Source: Sutcliffiella horikoshii | GTDB taxonomy: Bacteria > Bacillota > Bacilli > Bacillales > Bacillaceae_I | Direction: 5' to 3' | Assembly (NCBI RefSeq): GCF_020524325.1 | Contig: NZ_JAIVKY010000003.1 | Location: 46,393-110,392 of the forward strand | DNA: 64,000 nt | Shown: positions 1 to 8,700 of the stretch, one piece after another | Layout: every line of letters begins with the position of its first letter | Position numbering within the stretch: position 1 is the first letter of the stretch | Notes under the pieces: generated by a model | The model's database searches: none | Told to the model about the DNA's origin: nothing | What the model saw: the letters and a program-made list of their open reading frames with translations, nothing else | Made by a program: the position numbers and the translations under genes

Positions 1-1
1 A

Positions 2-778
2 CTATTGAACAGTGTAGCCACCATCGATCACGACTGCTTGACCTGTAACCCCCCCAGCCGCATCGCTGCTTAAAAACATGGCATAATCGGCAATTTCCTT
101 CACTTCCAATAGCCTGCGCTGCGGAACCAATGGGTAGATGACTTCTTCCAACACCTTTTCCAATGGTACCTTTCTTGTTTCGGCAAGATCTTTCAGCTGT
201 CCTCGGACAAGCGGTGTATCCACGTATCCAGGACATAGTGCATTCACGGTGATTCCATCTGCCGCTCCCTCTAAGGCAGAGACCTTTGTCAGACCGATCA
301 CTCCGTGTTTTGCGCTGTTATATGCTGCTTTTCCTGCAAATCCAACCAAACCATTGATGGAAGCCATATTCAAAATTCTTCCGAATCCTTGGGCTTTCAT
401 CACTGGAAAAGCATGCTTTGTCGCGACAAAAGGAGCTACAAGCATTACCCGGGTAAGGAGCTCAAATTTTTCAGTCGGGAAGTCCTCCAACATGGAAACA
501 TATTGTAATCCTGCATTGTTGATCAATACATCCAGCCGTCCGAATTCAGAAACCGTGGCATCAATAACAGATTTTAACTCTTCCTCTGACGTGACATCAC
601 ACTTTAGTCCTCTGGCAGTCAATCCAAGGCGGTTCAATCCTTCTCCTGCCTCTACTACATTCTCTTCATGCAAATCAGTTAGCATGACCTTTGCCCCAGC
701 TTCGGCAAATTGTTTTCCTATTTCGTATCCTATTCCTTGAGCTGCTCCCGTGATGAGTACAACTTTATCTTTAACCAC
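2..778 (-). CDS. bdhA: 3-hydroxybutyrate dehydrogenase-like SDR oxidoreductase
   Basis: Complete 258-aa classical short-chain dehydrogenase. Visible motifs are the NAD-binding TGAAQGIG at residues 10-17, NNAG at 87-90, catalytic Ser140 and the Y153-N-S-A-K157 pair. The region around LCPGYVDTPLV and the length fit D-beta-hydroxybutyrate dehydrogenases, which interconvert 3-hydroxybutyrate and acetoacetate in the cytosol with NAD(H). It starts with GTG, with AAAGGAG nine bases upstream. It lies 29 bp downstream of a GntP-type permease in the same direction, so the pair probably forms one catabolic operon: uptake, then oxidation. The family is certain; the exact hydroxyacid is inferred from similarity and context. 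Confidence 0.8.
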   Translation of the reverse strand: MVKDKVVLITGAAQGIGYEIGKQFAEAGAKVMLTDLHEENVVEAGEGLNRLGLTARGLKCDVTSEEELKSVIDATVSEFGRLDVLINNAGLQYVSMLEDFPTEKFELLTRVMLVAPFVATKHAFPVMKAQGFGRILNMASINGLVGFAGKAAYNSAKHGVIGLTKVSALEGAADGITVNALCPGYVDTPLVRGQLKDLAETRKVPLEKVLEEVIYPLVPQRRLLEVKEIADYAMFLSSDAAGGVTGQAVVIDGGYTVQ

Positions 779-807
779 TGCTCTAAACTCCTTTCAGGAA
801 AAAATTA

Positions 808-2130
808 TTAGATTCCTAGTCCCATAGAGAACAATGCGATAGCAATAGCCAAACCAATCAACGGAACGATGACTGTCAATGCTGCAACTGGGCCATAAGC
901 CGCCTGATGCGTTTCCCCACAGATTGCTCGAACAGTTGTTACTACATATCCGTTATGCGGTAATGAATCAAGCGCACCAGATGAAATGGCGACGGTACGG
1001 TGAAGCGCTTCAGGATTGACGCCCATATCCATGTAATGTGGCGCAATCAATGGCAAAGCGATAACCTGACCACCAGAAGCAGATCCTGTCATACCTGCGA
1101 TTACGCTGACTGCAATTGCCGCCCCTATAAGCGGGCTTCCCGGGATGTTTGTCATGGCCTCAACGACCGTGCCAAATGCAGGCACCGCCTTGGCAACTCC
1201 GCCAAATCCTACTACTGCCGCCGTGTTACCAATAGCAATCAAAGCACCCATCGTCCCTTCGGAAATGGCGTTCCAGAAGTTTTTGAAGTACTTTCTTCCA
1301 AGCACATAAGTTGTGATGATACCACCTAGTAAAGCGATAATTAGAGCAGATTGCTTCAAATCATCATGGAAAATATACGAGATTACTAGTACCACAACTA
1401 GTGGAATAAAACTCAAAAACGGATTTGGCAATGGTCTTTCACTATCCATTGTCGGATCGCTATCTCTCGAAACAAACGTTTCTCCGCGTCCAACTGCCTT
1501 TGAAATCATACGTTTCAACCACCAGTAACCGAAAATCATCATAAACACGGCCACTAGTGCACTTACTTCCGCTCCAGCATACGGACTTGTGTCCAAATAT
1601 TCAATCGGAATCCAGTTTTGGATCTCTGGAGACCCTGCAGAAGTCATTGTAAACGTTACAGAACCAAATGCCAGTGCAGCCGGAATGAAACGACGCGGCA
1701 GGTTTGCCTGTTTGAACAAGCTAATTGCCATAGGATAAACAGAGAAGGCAACAACGAACAAGCTTACTCCCCCGTAAGTCAAGATGGCACAAGCTGCAAC
1801 AATAGCCAGAACAGCAAATTTCATGCCCAGCTTATCTACAACCAATCTGGAAACGGAATCTGCCGCTCCGCTATCCTCCATTACTTTTCCAAAAATGGCA
1901 CCAAGTAAGAACATTAAGTACCAGGAAGTCACAAAGGACGAGAAACCGCCCATATAACTGCTGACAAAGTTCACTTCCCCTTCAGCGACCAGTTGTGGAA
2001 ATAACGGCATTCCACTTAATAGAGCTACAAATAGTGCTGACAATGGACCTACTACTAGAAGGTTCATGCCTCTCATCGTTAAAAAAATTAATAATGCCAA
2101 ACCACCGATAAGACCAATCATACTCCACAT
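808..2130 (-). CDS. GntP-family carboxylate/gluconate:H+ symporter
   Basis: About 440 aa, very hydrophobic, with many membrane segments typical of GntP/ion-transporter proteins. A frame extension back to a TTG at 2193 exists. The ATG at 2130 (MWSMIGL) has AGGGGGAAAG just upstream and is the better start; the extension would also cover a cre-like site. GntP members import gluconate or small hydroxy acids with protons. The following dehydrogenase suggests 3-hydroxybutyrate or a similar short hydroxy acid as substrate. A sigma-54 promoter and a cre-like element precede it, so expression probably needs the neighbouring activator and is damped by CcpA. Substrate is inference. Confidence 0.8.
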   Translation of the reverse strand: MWSMIGLIGGLALLIFLTMRGMNLLVVGPLSALFVALLSGMPLFPQLVAEGEVNFVSSYMGGFSSFVTSWYLMFLLGAIFGKVMEDSGAADSVSRLVVDKLGMKFAVLAIVAACAILTYGGVSLFVVAFSVYPMAISLFKQANLPRRFIPAALAFGSVTFTMTSAGSPEIQNWIPIEYLDTSPYAGAEVSALVAVFMMIFGYWWLKRMISKAVGRGETFVSRDSDPTMDSERPLPNPFLSFIPLVVVLVISYIFHDDLKQSALIIALLGGIITTYVLGRKYFKNFWNAISEGTMGALIAIGNTAAVVGFGGVAKAVPAFGTVVEAMTNIPGSPLIGAAIAVSVIAGMTGSASGGQVIALPLIAPHYMDMGVNPEALHRTVAISSGALDSLPHNGYVVTTVRAICGETHQAAYGPVAALTVIVPLIGLAIAIALFSMGLGI

Positions 2131-2156
2131 CTTTCTTTCCCCCTTTTTCTCCTTTT

Positions 2157-2170
2157 GGTAAACGCTTACA
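2157..2170 (-). promoter_or_regulatory. Candidate cre site (CcpA operator)
   Basis: On the minus strand the site reads TGTAAGCGTTTACC, one mismatch (last base) from the consensus TGNAARCGNWWWCA. It lies between the sigma-54 promoter and the permease start, where CcpA could block elongation. Confidence 0.6.
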
Positions 2171-2220
2171 AAATAACGTAAACTTTTTACCAATAATCTT
2201 TACGTTCCATATTTATCAAT

Positions 2221-2236
2221 GCAAGAAGCGTGCCAA
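2221..2236 (-). promoter_or_regulatory. Sigma-54 (-24/-12) promoter
   Basis: The minus strand reads TTGGCACGCTTCTTGC, an exact match to TGGCAC-N5-TTGC with invariant GG and GC at the right spacing. It lies about 90 bp upstream of the permease start and next to a gene for a sigma-54 activator. Confidence 0.9.
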
Positions 2237-2282
2237 CTTGCAAGTTTAATTGTTTCAATATTTTGAACAAAAGGTTATTCCG

Positions 2283-2359
2283 GGAATCTGGACAAAAACA
2301 GACGAACTGCCATAAAACAAAGGAGTCCAGATATCTGGAACGAATTCCGAATATCTGGA
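2283..2359 (-). promoter_or_regulatory. Upstream activator sequence cluster
   Basis: Contains a perfect 14-bp palindrome TCCAGATATCTGGA (2326-2339). Two further copies of the half-site TCTGGA lie at 2286-2291 and 2353-2358. They lie 50-120 bp upstream of the -24 element, the normal place for an enhancer-binding protein. The adjacent activator is the obvious candidate ligand; binding is inferred. Confidence 0.65.
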
Positions 2360-2384
2360 CTCTAAAACAACCTTGCTTAATTGG

Positions 2385-3755
2385 CTATTGTATCCCAAAC
2401 TTCTTTAACTTTTCATAAAGGCTTGATTTACTGATGCCAAGTTGCTTTGCCGTCACCAATTTATCATTTTGACACTTTTCCAGTGTTTGAATAATAGCCT
2501 GTTTTTCCGCATCCTCTAACGTTTCTTTCAATGGTTTAGAGCCAATTGGAATGGAATAGGAATCCCTCAAGTAGTCAGGAAGCACTTCCACTGTCAGCTT
2601 TTCACCGGTAGATAAATGTACAGCTGCCTGGATGACATTCTCAAGTTCCCTTATATTGCCCGGCCAACGGTAACGCGACAGTGCATAAAGGGCATCCTCT
2701 GTTACGGATGTGATTCTCCTGCCTGTCCGCTTACAGATTTTCTGAATAAAATGTTCGACAAGAAGCGGAATATCTTCTGTTCTCTCCCTTAATGATGGAA
2801 TCTGAAAAGGTATTACATGGATGCGATAATATAGATCATCCCTGAAACGCTTTTCTTCCATCATTTTTTCTAAGGGGCGATTGGTCGCTGCAATGACCCG
2901 CACATTTACTTGTATTGGCTTTACAGCACCGACCGGCTCCACTTCTCCTTCTTGCAACGCACGCAGCAGTTTGATTTGCATCGGCAAAGACATATCCCCG
3001 ATTTCATCAAGAAATAATGTCCCTCCATCGGCAAGCATAAACTTCCCCTTTTTCCCGCCTTTTTTTGCTCCTGTAAAGGCTCCTTCTTCGTAACCGAACA
3101 ACTCGGATTCTAGGAGATGCTCTGGGATAGCTGCACAGTTCAATTTGATAAAAGGCATTTGACTTCGGTTGCTTAGCTGATGGATACTATGCGCAAACAG
3201 CTCCTTTCCTGTTCCGCTCTCTCCGCGAATCAGAATGGATACGTCACTTGCAGCAATCTGCTTTACCTTTTCTTTTAAAAGTTTGATAAGCTTAGAGTTT
3301 CCGATGATATCCTCTAACGTGTATCTCACACCTGTTTGCTGCTCGTACTCCTGCAGATAGTTTCGCATTCTGCCAAGCATGCTTTTCACATGACTGTTCA
3401 TTTTGTCCCATTCACTTGTGTCTCTGAAAATTACCGTCCCGTATGCACCGATTACTTCCCCGCTTTTATTAAAAATTGGTACACGATTAGCAATCATATA
3501 GTTTCCTTTTATATATTGAAGGTCGGCAAGCTCTTCCTTTCCCGTCTTAACAACTTCATGCATACGTGTGTTTTCAATGACTTCTGTAACATGTTTGCCT
3601 ATGACTTCTTTATTGTCCACCCCTATAAAATCACAATAACTATCATTCATGTAAATAATGTTACCTTCATGATTGACCACCACAATCCACTCGAACGCAT
3701 TTGCAATGATGGTATCCATCATCTCATCTGTAAGTAAGCTTTCTTTTACTCCCAT
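2385..3755 (-). CDS. Sigma-54-dependent activator with PAS sensor
   Basis: 456 aa with three parts. An N-terminal PAS domain spans roughly residues 10-115. The AAA+ domain has Walker A GESGTGKE (178-185), the sigma-54 contact loop GAFTGA (225-230) and Walker B TLFLDEIGD (246-254). A C-terminal Fis-type helix-turn-helix lies at about 430-453. Such proteins hydrolyse ATP to open sigma-54 promoters. The start has AGGAGGGG five bases before ATG. Because it sits beside an excellent sigma-54 promoter and palindromic sites, it most likely activates the permease-dehydrogenase operon in response to a small molecule sensed by the PAS domain. The ligand cannot be read from sequence. Confidence 0.93.
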   Translation of the reverse strand: MGVKESLLTDEMMDTIIANAFEWIVVVNHEGNIIYMNDSYCDFIGVDNKEVIGKHVTEVIENTRMHEVVKTGKEELADLQYIKGNYMIANRVPIFNKSGEVIGAYGTVIFRDTSEWDKMNSHVKSMLGRMRNYLQEYEQQTGVRYTLEDIIGNSKLIKLLKEKVKQIAASDVSILIRGESGTGKELFAHSIHQLSNRSQMPFIKLNCAAIPEHLLESELFGYEEGAFTGAKKGGKKGKFMLADGGTLFLDEIGDMSLPMQIKLLRALQEGEVEPVGAVKPIQVNVRVIAATNRPLEKMMEEKRFRDDLYYRIHVIPFQIPSLRERTEDIPLLVEHFIQKICKRTGRRITSVTEDALYALSRYRWPGNIRELENVIQAAVHLSTGEKLTVEVLPDYLRDSYSIPIGSKPLKETLEDAEKQAIIQTLEKCQNDKLVTAKQLGISKSSLYEKLKKFGIQ

Positions 3756-3808
3756 CTATACCCCTCCTGCTTATCTGAAATAAATATATCACAAAAATCA
3801 GATACTGA

Positions 3809-3822
3809 TGAGAGCGTTTTCA
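3809..3822. promoter_or_regulatory. Candidate cre site between divergent genes
   Basis: TGAGAGCGTTTTCA matches TGNAARCGNWWWCA at all but one position. It lies 54 bp upstream of the activator start and could place the regulator itself under carbon catabolite control. Confidence 0.45.
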
Positions 3823-3889
3823 TAAATATATAGTTTGCAAGTTTGTTACAATAATAGTAACGAATGTTTTTGAATGTGAGGTCTAGCAT

Positions 3890-5656
3890 ATGCCAGATTG
3901 GTCTTATCATGGAATCTTCAAGCCGATATTAATGAAACTGCCTCCTGTTGTTTCAAGGGAGTTTATTCATCGCGGCATGAATACGATCGCTTCTCTTCCT
4001 TTGGGTGTAGGAGGAACGATTATCAACTTTCTTGGAAGGGAAGAATGCTCCCCTTATCTTCAAACCGAACTGATGGATGTTCCTTTTCGAAACCCTGTTG
4101 GCCTGTCAGGAAAACTGGACCCAAACCTTAGCGGAACTCGCGCATTTTCCAACCTTGGCTTCGGGTTTATAGAAGTGGGTCCGGTGACGTGGGAACCCAC
4201 ACATAGCAATGAGACTCTATTTGTGCAAGAAAAAACAGAAACCATTCATTTCCCACAAGAAACGATTGGATTCCAGAAAGCTTTAGAAAAAATTAAAAAT
4301 ACTCCTGTAAAACAGCCTCTCTTTGTCCGGGTACTAGGTACAACAGAGGAATTGGAAAAGATGGCAAATGGGTTCGAACATCTGGTTGCAGGTTTTATTG
4401 TGGAATCACCCGATGTTAAAAGTTTAGGACATAAGGATAAACCCATTCTCCTTTCTTTAAAGAAAGTCGGATCACTTCCTCTATCTGACCTTGTCCACTT
4501 CTCCGGTCTAGTTATAGAAGAAACGAATGGGAAGGAAAATCTCCTGAAAGAGATACAACTTCTGAGAAAGATGGGATGGGAGAAAACCATCATCAGTTCA
4601 GGAGGAATTAACACTCCCACTGATGCTCTAGAAATGAGTGATGCTGGAGCTGACCTGCTCCTTTTAAAAGAAGGGTATGTATTTTCCGGACCGGGACTAA
4701 CCAAGCGGATTAATGAGGCATTATTGGATAGAAAAGAAGTTGCTCCCCACATACAAGAAGGATGGTTTGCTTATTGGCTGTTTGGAATGTTTATATTTCT
4801 TGGAGGAATTTTAGCTCTTCTTTTCAGTATCACTTCTATCATTTTACCTTATGACGAACATTTCCTTGGGGTGAAAAAAGAAGAAATCTGGTTGTTCAAT
4901 GAACGAATCATGTTATTTATGGCACATGACCGAATGACCCTTGCAGGAACGATGATTTCGGGTGGAATTGTGTATATGCAACTGGCAAGATACGGGGTCA
5001 AAAGAGGGTTAAAATGGGCTAAGCAGGCTATTGATATTGCTGCTATACTAGGCTTTCTCGGTATCTTCGCTTTCATTGGTTATGGATATTTTGACTGGTT
5101 GCACCTATTATTCTGGTTGGTTTTGTTGCCTGTATATCTCTATGGTTTTTGGAAAACCAAACATATTTCTGGAACCCCTGCCTCTCCTAACCGTCAAAAC
5201 GACAATGCTTGGAAGCTTGGTATTTATGGACAATTGGCCTTTGTCCTATTAGGGTTTTCTTTTGTTCTTGGGGGAATCATCATTTCTTATATTGGTGTAT
5301 CAAATGTTTTTGTTTCTACTGACATCCAATATATTTGTATGCCGCCTGAGATGCTTGAGAGTTTCAATCAAAATTTAATACCTGTATTAGCTCATGACCG
5401 GGCAGGATTTGGGAGTGCTCTTTTAAGTGTCGGCTTATTGGTATTGACTCTTTCCCTTTGGGGCTACCAACAAGGGAACAGATGGGTATGGTGGACTTTT
5501 CTTATTGGAGGGCTGCCGGCTTTCATTGCGGGAATCTATGTTCATTTTGCTATAGGCTATACCACGTTCGTCCACTTGGTTCCAGCTTATATCGCTTTAG
5601 GGTTATATATTGTGGGATTAGTATTGTCGTGTAAGTATTTACTTAAAAATAAATAA
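3890..5656 (+). CDS. DHODH-like domain fused to duplicated membrane domain
   Basis: 588 aa. Residues 1-285 resemble class 2 dihydroorotate dehydrogenase: an N-terminal helix region, NPVGLSGKLDPN (68-79), GFGFIEVGPVT (90-100) and IISSGGINTPTDALE (234-248). The FMN/substrate residues look lost: the Lys of the usual GLDK motif is Pro78, and the catalytic SSPNT segment is ESPDVKS at 172-178. Residues 293-582 carry about eight membrane helices in two similar halves, each with an AHDR motif (345-348 and 501-504). No pyrimidine genes are adjacent. It may be a membrane-anchored quinone- or flavin-related protein or a pseudoenzyme. Function unknown; I would not call it pyrD. Confidence 0.75.
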   Translation: MPDWSYHGIFKPILMKLPPVVSREFIHRGMNTIASLPLGVGGTIINFLGREECSPYLQTELMDVPFRNPVGLSGKLDPNLSGTRAFSNLGFGFIEVGPVTWEPTHSNETLFVQEKTETIHFPQETIGFQKALEKIKNTPVKQPLFVRVLGTTEELEKMANGFEHLVAGFIVESPDVKSLGHKDKPILLSLKKVGSLPLSDLVHFSGLVIEETNGKENLLKEIQLLRKMGWEKTIISSGGINTPTDALEMSDAGADLLLLKEGYVFSGPGLTKRINEALLDRKEVAPHIQEGWFAYWLFGMFIFLGGILALLFSITSIILPYDEHFLGVKKEEIWLFNERIMLFMAHDRMTLAGTMISGGIVYMQLARYGVKRGLKWAKQAIDIAAILGFLGIFAFIGYGYFDWLHLLFWLVLLPVYLYGFWKTKHISGTPASPNRQNDNAWKLGIYGQLAFVLLGFSFVLGGIIISYIGVSNVFVSTDIQYICMPPEMLESFNQNLIPVLAHDRAGFGSALLSVGLLVLTLSLWGYQQGNRWVWWTFLIGGLPAFIAGIYVHFAIGYTTFVHLVPAYIALGLYIVGLVLSCKYLLKNK

Positions 5657-5670
5657 GTCTTTTAGTGCTT

Positions 5671-5706
5671 GCCGATGAAGTTATTAACTTCATCGGCTTA
5701 ATTTTT
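5671..5706. terminator. Bidirectional terminator
   Basis: A 12-bp perfect stem GCCGATGAAGTT with a 3-base loop and flanking A/T tracts lies between the convergent DHODH-like and VOC genes. Confidence 0.85.
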
Positions 5707-5714
5707 TCATAAGG

Positions 5715-6095
5715 TTAGCAATTACAAATCATGACCACGTTACCGTCTGGATCTTTGATATTAAACCAAGCCGTTTCTCCTACCCGTTCAATCTCCCGAA
5801 CAATTTCAATGCCTTTTGCTTGGATATATTGATAAGCTTCATTGATGTCTGGTGCATAAAAATTGAACAAAGGTGCGTCTGTTGGCATATATTTAAACCC
5901 TGGATCAAAGGTATGATCATCAAGGGTCAAGGAGCTACTTCCAACTAAGGGGATATTGTAGACAGGAGATTGTACTGAATCTAGATTAAGGTCCAACCCT
6001 AGTAATTCAGAGTACCACTGGGCGGATTTTTTTAGATTAGATACGTGAATGAAAACACCATTCATTTGATTTTTGATCGGTAACGTTTTTTGCAT
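5715..6095 (-). CDS. VOC/glyoxalase-fold protein
   Basis: 126 aa, one vicinal-oxygen-chelate domain: HVSNLKKSAQWYSELLGLDL near the start and WFNIKDPDGNVVMIC at the end. These are the usual paired beta-alpha-beta-beta-beta motifs. Members include dioxygenases, glyoxalases and antibiotic-binding proteins. A candidate metal-binding set is visible (His near residue 17, Glu near 100), but the substrate is not. The start has AGGAGG upstream of ATG. It is transcribed alone, convergent with the preceding gene; a composite repeat lies upstream of its promoter region. Confidence 0.75.
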   Translation of the reverse strand: MQKTLPIKNQMNGVFIHVSNLKKSAQWYSELLGLDLNLDSVQSPVYNIPLVGSSSLTLDDHTFDPGFKYMPTDAPLFNFYAPDINEAYQYIQAKGIEIVREIERVGETAWFNIKDPDGNVVMICNC

Positions 6096-6230
6096 GTTTT
6101 TTCTCCCTCCTTTTTATGTTCACTCGTTTACTATTCGGTATTTTAAGGAAAAGTCCTTTGAAAATAAATTTGGAATGTTGGAAGCAAATGAGAAAAAACG
6201 AGTAAGAAACATTAGTTTGTGGGTAATCGC

Positions 6231-6360
6231 CGCTGTTGATTTCCGCAAATGGCTTCGCTTTCCGCGGGACGGTGCTTGAGCCTCCTCACTTCGTTGCGGG
6301 GTCTCAACCTACCGTTACTCCCCCGCTGGAGTCTTCGCCTTTTGCTCCAATCCACAGCTA
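6231..6360 (+). repeat. Intergenic palindromic repeat, copy A (subfamily 2)
   Basis: About 130 bp starting GCTGTTGATTTCCGC and ending CCAATCCACAGCT, with internal blocks GCTTTCCGCGGG, GAGCCTCCTC, GGGTCTCAAC and GGAGTCTTCGCC. The same blocks recur at 52570-52722 in the same order and, in a diverged form, in copies B, C, D and F. GC-richer than its surroundings, with no reading frame of note. Confidence 0.85.
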
Positions 6361-6447
6361 TAAATTTCAAGGATGATACGTTAATACTTTCACGGTTAAC
6401 TCGTTTAGACTCCCATTTATAAATCCATTGTTAATTGAAGAAACTTT

Positions 6448-6574
6448 GTTGATTGGAGTGGAAGGCGCGCAGACGCCCGTGGGAGGAAGGGACAGGTGAG
6501 ACCCCGGAAGGCGAAGTCTGAGGAGGCTCACGGACTGCCCGCAGGCAAGCGAAGCGCCTGGAACGGAAATCAAC
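6448..6574 (-). repeat. Intergenic palindromic repeat, copy B (subfamily 1)
   Basis: About 127 bp bounded by GTTGATT and AATCAAC. It is an inverted relative of copy A, 88 bp away. Its minus strand carries GAGCCTCCTC, GGGGTCTCACC and TCCCTTCCTCCC in the same order as copies C and the reverse of D. A and B together could fold as one large imperfect hairpin. Confidence 0.85.
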
Positions 6575-6597
6575 TGTATTATCCACTTTCCAAAACA

Positions 6598-6642
6598 ATA
6601 AAAGAAGCCAATCCCACTCATCAGAGAACTGGATTGGCTTCT
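6598..6642 (-). terminator. htpG terminator
   Basis: The 12-bp stem AGAAGCCAATCC/GGATTGGCTTCT is followed on the minus strand by a T-rich run. It starts ten bases after the htpG stop. Confidence 0.85.
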
Positions 6643-6651
6643 ATTATATTC

Positions 6652-8532
6652 TTACACCATCACTTTACAAATATCGTTAGTAAACTCAACAGGATCTTCA
6701 AGTGGCAGTCCTTCAATCAGCAACGCTTGGCTGTAGAGCAGGTTTGTGTACAATGCAAGTTTCTCACGGTCACCCTCATGAGCATTTTTCAACGCAGTAT
6801 ACACTTCATGGTTTGTGTTGATTTCAAGAACCTTATTAGCCTTAATATTTTGATTATCCGGCATCGCGCTTAGGATTTTCTCCATCTCAATGGTTACTTC
6901 CCCTTCAGTTGAAAGGCAAACTGGGTGTGTTTTTAAACGCTTAGATACCTTTACTGCTGAAACCTTATCAGCAAGGATTTCCTTCATCGCTTCGAACAAT
7001 TCCTTGTTTGCTTCCTGCTCGGATTCCGTTTGTTTGTCATCTTCTTCAGAATCTATGCCAAGATCACCGCTTGATACGTTTTTGAATTCTTTTTCTTTGT
7101 AGTTCATCAGCATCTTGATAGCAAACTCATCAATGTCCTCTGTGAAGTAAAGCATTTCATACCCTTTGTCAGATACAAGCTCGGTTTGCGGAAGTTTTTC
7201 GATTCTTTCTTTGGACTCACCAGTTGCATAATAGATATACTTTTGGTCCTCTTTCATGCGGGAGATATACTCATCCAACGTCACTAGTTTCTTCTCTGTA
7301 GAAGAATAGAACATCAGCAAGTCTTGTAACTGCTCTTTGTTAGCGCCGTATTCTGCATAAACTCCATACTTCAATTGGCGGCCGAATGCTTCAAAGAATT
7401 TCTCATATTTCTCGCGCTCGTCTTTCATCATGCCAAGCAAGGCACTCTTGATTTTCTTTGCCAAGTTCTTCGCGATGAATTTCAGCTGACGATCTTGCTG
7501 TAGCATTTCACGAGAGATGTTAAGAGACAAGTCCTCAGAATCTACCAATCCTTTTACAAAACTAAAATGATCAGGCAGTAAGTCGGCACACTTGTTCATA
7601 ATCAAAACGCCACTTGAATAGAGCTCCAATCCTTTTTCAAATTCTTTTGAATAGTAATCAAATGGAATGCTCTCTGGAATATAAAGAATAGAGTTATAGC
7701 GGATCGTACCGTCTACACTAATATGAAGATGCTTTAATGGTTTGTCAAAACCATAGTGCTTTTCATTATAAAATTTCTCATAATCTTCGTCTGTAAGTTC
7801 AGATTTATTTTTACGCCAAATCGGCACCATGCTGTTAATGGTTTGCTCTTCTGACACTTCTTCTAGTTCCTCTTCATTGTCCGCTTTCGGTTTGGAAGTT
7901 GTTACATCCATCTTAATTGGGTAGCGGATGAAGTCGGAATACTTTTTGATGATGGACTTTAATCTGTACTCTTCTAAGTACTCATCATAGCTTTCGTCTT
8001 CTGTATTCTCTTTTATTTTCAGAACGATTTCTGTACCAACAGTTTCTTTTTCGGTTGGCTCGATTGTGTAGCCATCTGCGCCTTCCGATTCCCATCTGTA
8101 CGCTTCATCGCTGCCAAGTGCTCTACTTGTTACGGTTACGACATCCGCAACCATGAATGCCGCATAGAAGCCGACACCGAATTGGCCGATGATGTCATGT
8201 CCATCCTTGATTTCGTTTTCTTTTTTAAATGCCAGAGAACCACTTTTTGCAATAACACCAAGATTTGCTTCTAGTTCTTCTTTTGTCATCCCAATACCTG
8301 TATCCACAATGGTTAAGGTTCTATTTTCTTTATTTGGGATAACTTTTACAAAATAGTTGTCCTTATCAAATGTAAGAGAATCATCTGTCAATGCGCGATA
8401 ATAAATCTTATCCATTGCATCACTTGCATTGGAGATAAGCTCTCGTAGAAAAACCTCACGCTGGGAGTAGATGGAGTTGATCATCATTTCTAGCAGTCGT
8501 TTAGATTCAGCTTGGAATTCTTTCTTTGTCAT
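6652..8532 (-). CDS. htpG: Hsp90 chaperone HtpG
   Basis: 626 aa, the usual bacterial Hsp90 length. The GHKL ATPase domain shows [12 protein letters not shown] near residues 33-44, DTGIGMT near 77-83 and [11 protein letters not shown] near 115-125. The middle domain follows ([21 protein letters not shown]), then the C-terminal dimerisation region. It is a cytosolic ATP-dependent chaperone. It is monocistronic, with its own terminator. Its control region holds a sigma-A promoter followed by a perfect CIRCE inverted repeat, implying HrcA repression. In B. subtilis htpG lies outside the CIRCE regulon, so the regulation is the unusual part. Confidence 0.97.
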   Translation of the reverse strand: MTKKEFQAESKRLLEMMINSIYSQREVFLRELISNASDAMDKIYYRALTDDSLTFDKDNYFVKVIPNKENRTLTIVDTGIGMTKEELEANLGVIAKSGSLAFKKENEIKDGHDIIGQFGVGFYAAFMVADVVTVTSRALGSDEAYRWESEGADGYTIEPTEKETVGTEIVLKIKENTEDESYDEYLEEYRLKSIIKKYSDFIRYPIKMDVTTSKPKADNEEELEEVSEEQTINSMVPIWRKNKSELTDEDYEKFYNEKHYGFDKPLKHLHISVDGTIRYNSILYIPESIPFDYYSKEFEKGLELYSSGVLIMNKCADLLPDHFSFVKGLVDSEDLSLNISREMLQQDRQLKFIAKNLAKKIKSALLGMMKDEREKYEKFFEAFGRQLKYGVYAEYGANKEQLQDLLMFYSSTEKKLVTLDEYISRMKEDQKYIYYATGESKERIEKLPQTELVSDKGYEMLYFTEDIDEFAIKMLMNYKEKEFKNVSSGDLGIDSEEDDKQTESEQEANKELFEAMKEILADKVSAVKVSKRLKTHPVCLSTEGEVTIEMEKILSAMPDNQNIKANKVLEINTNHEVYTALKNAHEGDREKLALYTNLLYSQALLIEGLPLEDPVEFTNDICKVMV

Positions 8533-8569
8533 GTTCTGATTTCTCCTTCCAATTATGTATGATTATATT

Positions 8570-8596
8570 TTAGCACTCTCAGACCAAGAGTGCTAA
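8570..8596 (-). promoter_or_regulatory. CIRCE operator (HrcA site)
   Basis: TTAGCACTC and GAGTGCTAA separated by nine bases: a perfect match to the CIRCE inverted repeat. It sits 38 bp before the htpG start and directly after its promoter. Confidence 0.95.
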
Positions 8597-8610
8597 TACT
8601 CTATAAAATA

Positions 8611-8638
8611 ATTATCATATTTGGATATTTTATGTCAA
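8611..8638 (-). promoter_or_regulatory. htpG sigma-A promoter
   Basis: The minus strand shows TTGACA, 16 bases, GATAAT, placed so that the CIRCE element lies at about the transcription start. Confidence 0.7.
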
Positions 8639-8650
8639 TAGAAATCTACG

Positions 8651-8689
8651 AAAAAACGGTGTGACTCAGATAAAAGAATCACACCGTTT
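8651..8689 (-). terminator. MFS gene terminator
   Basis: The stem AACGGTGTGA/TCACACCGTT is followed on the minus strand by six T residues. Confidence 0.9.
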
Positions 8690-8700
8690 AGGTTGTTTAT

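Noticed and set aside
3890..5656. Genuine pyrD
   Set aside because: Key FMN and catalytic residues look replaced, the C-terminal membrane domain is foreign to PyrD, and no pyr genes are nearby.
6231..6574. Insertion sequence
   Set aside because: No transposase frame; the repeats are too short and palindromic. They are better treated as non-autonomous intergenic repeats.
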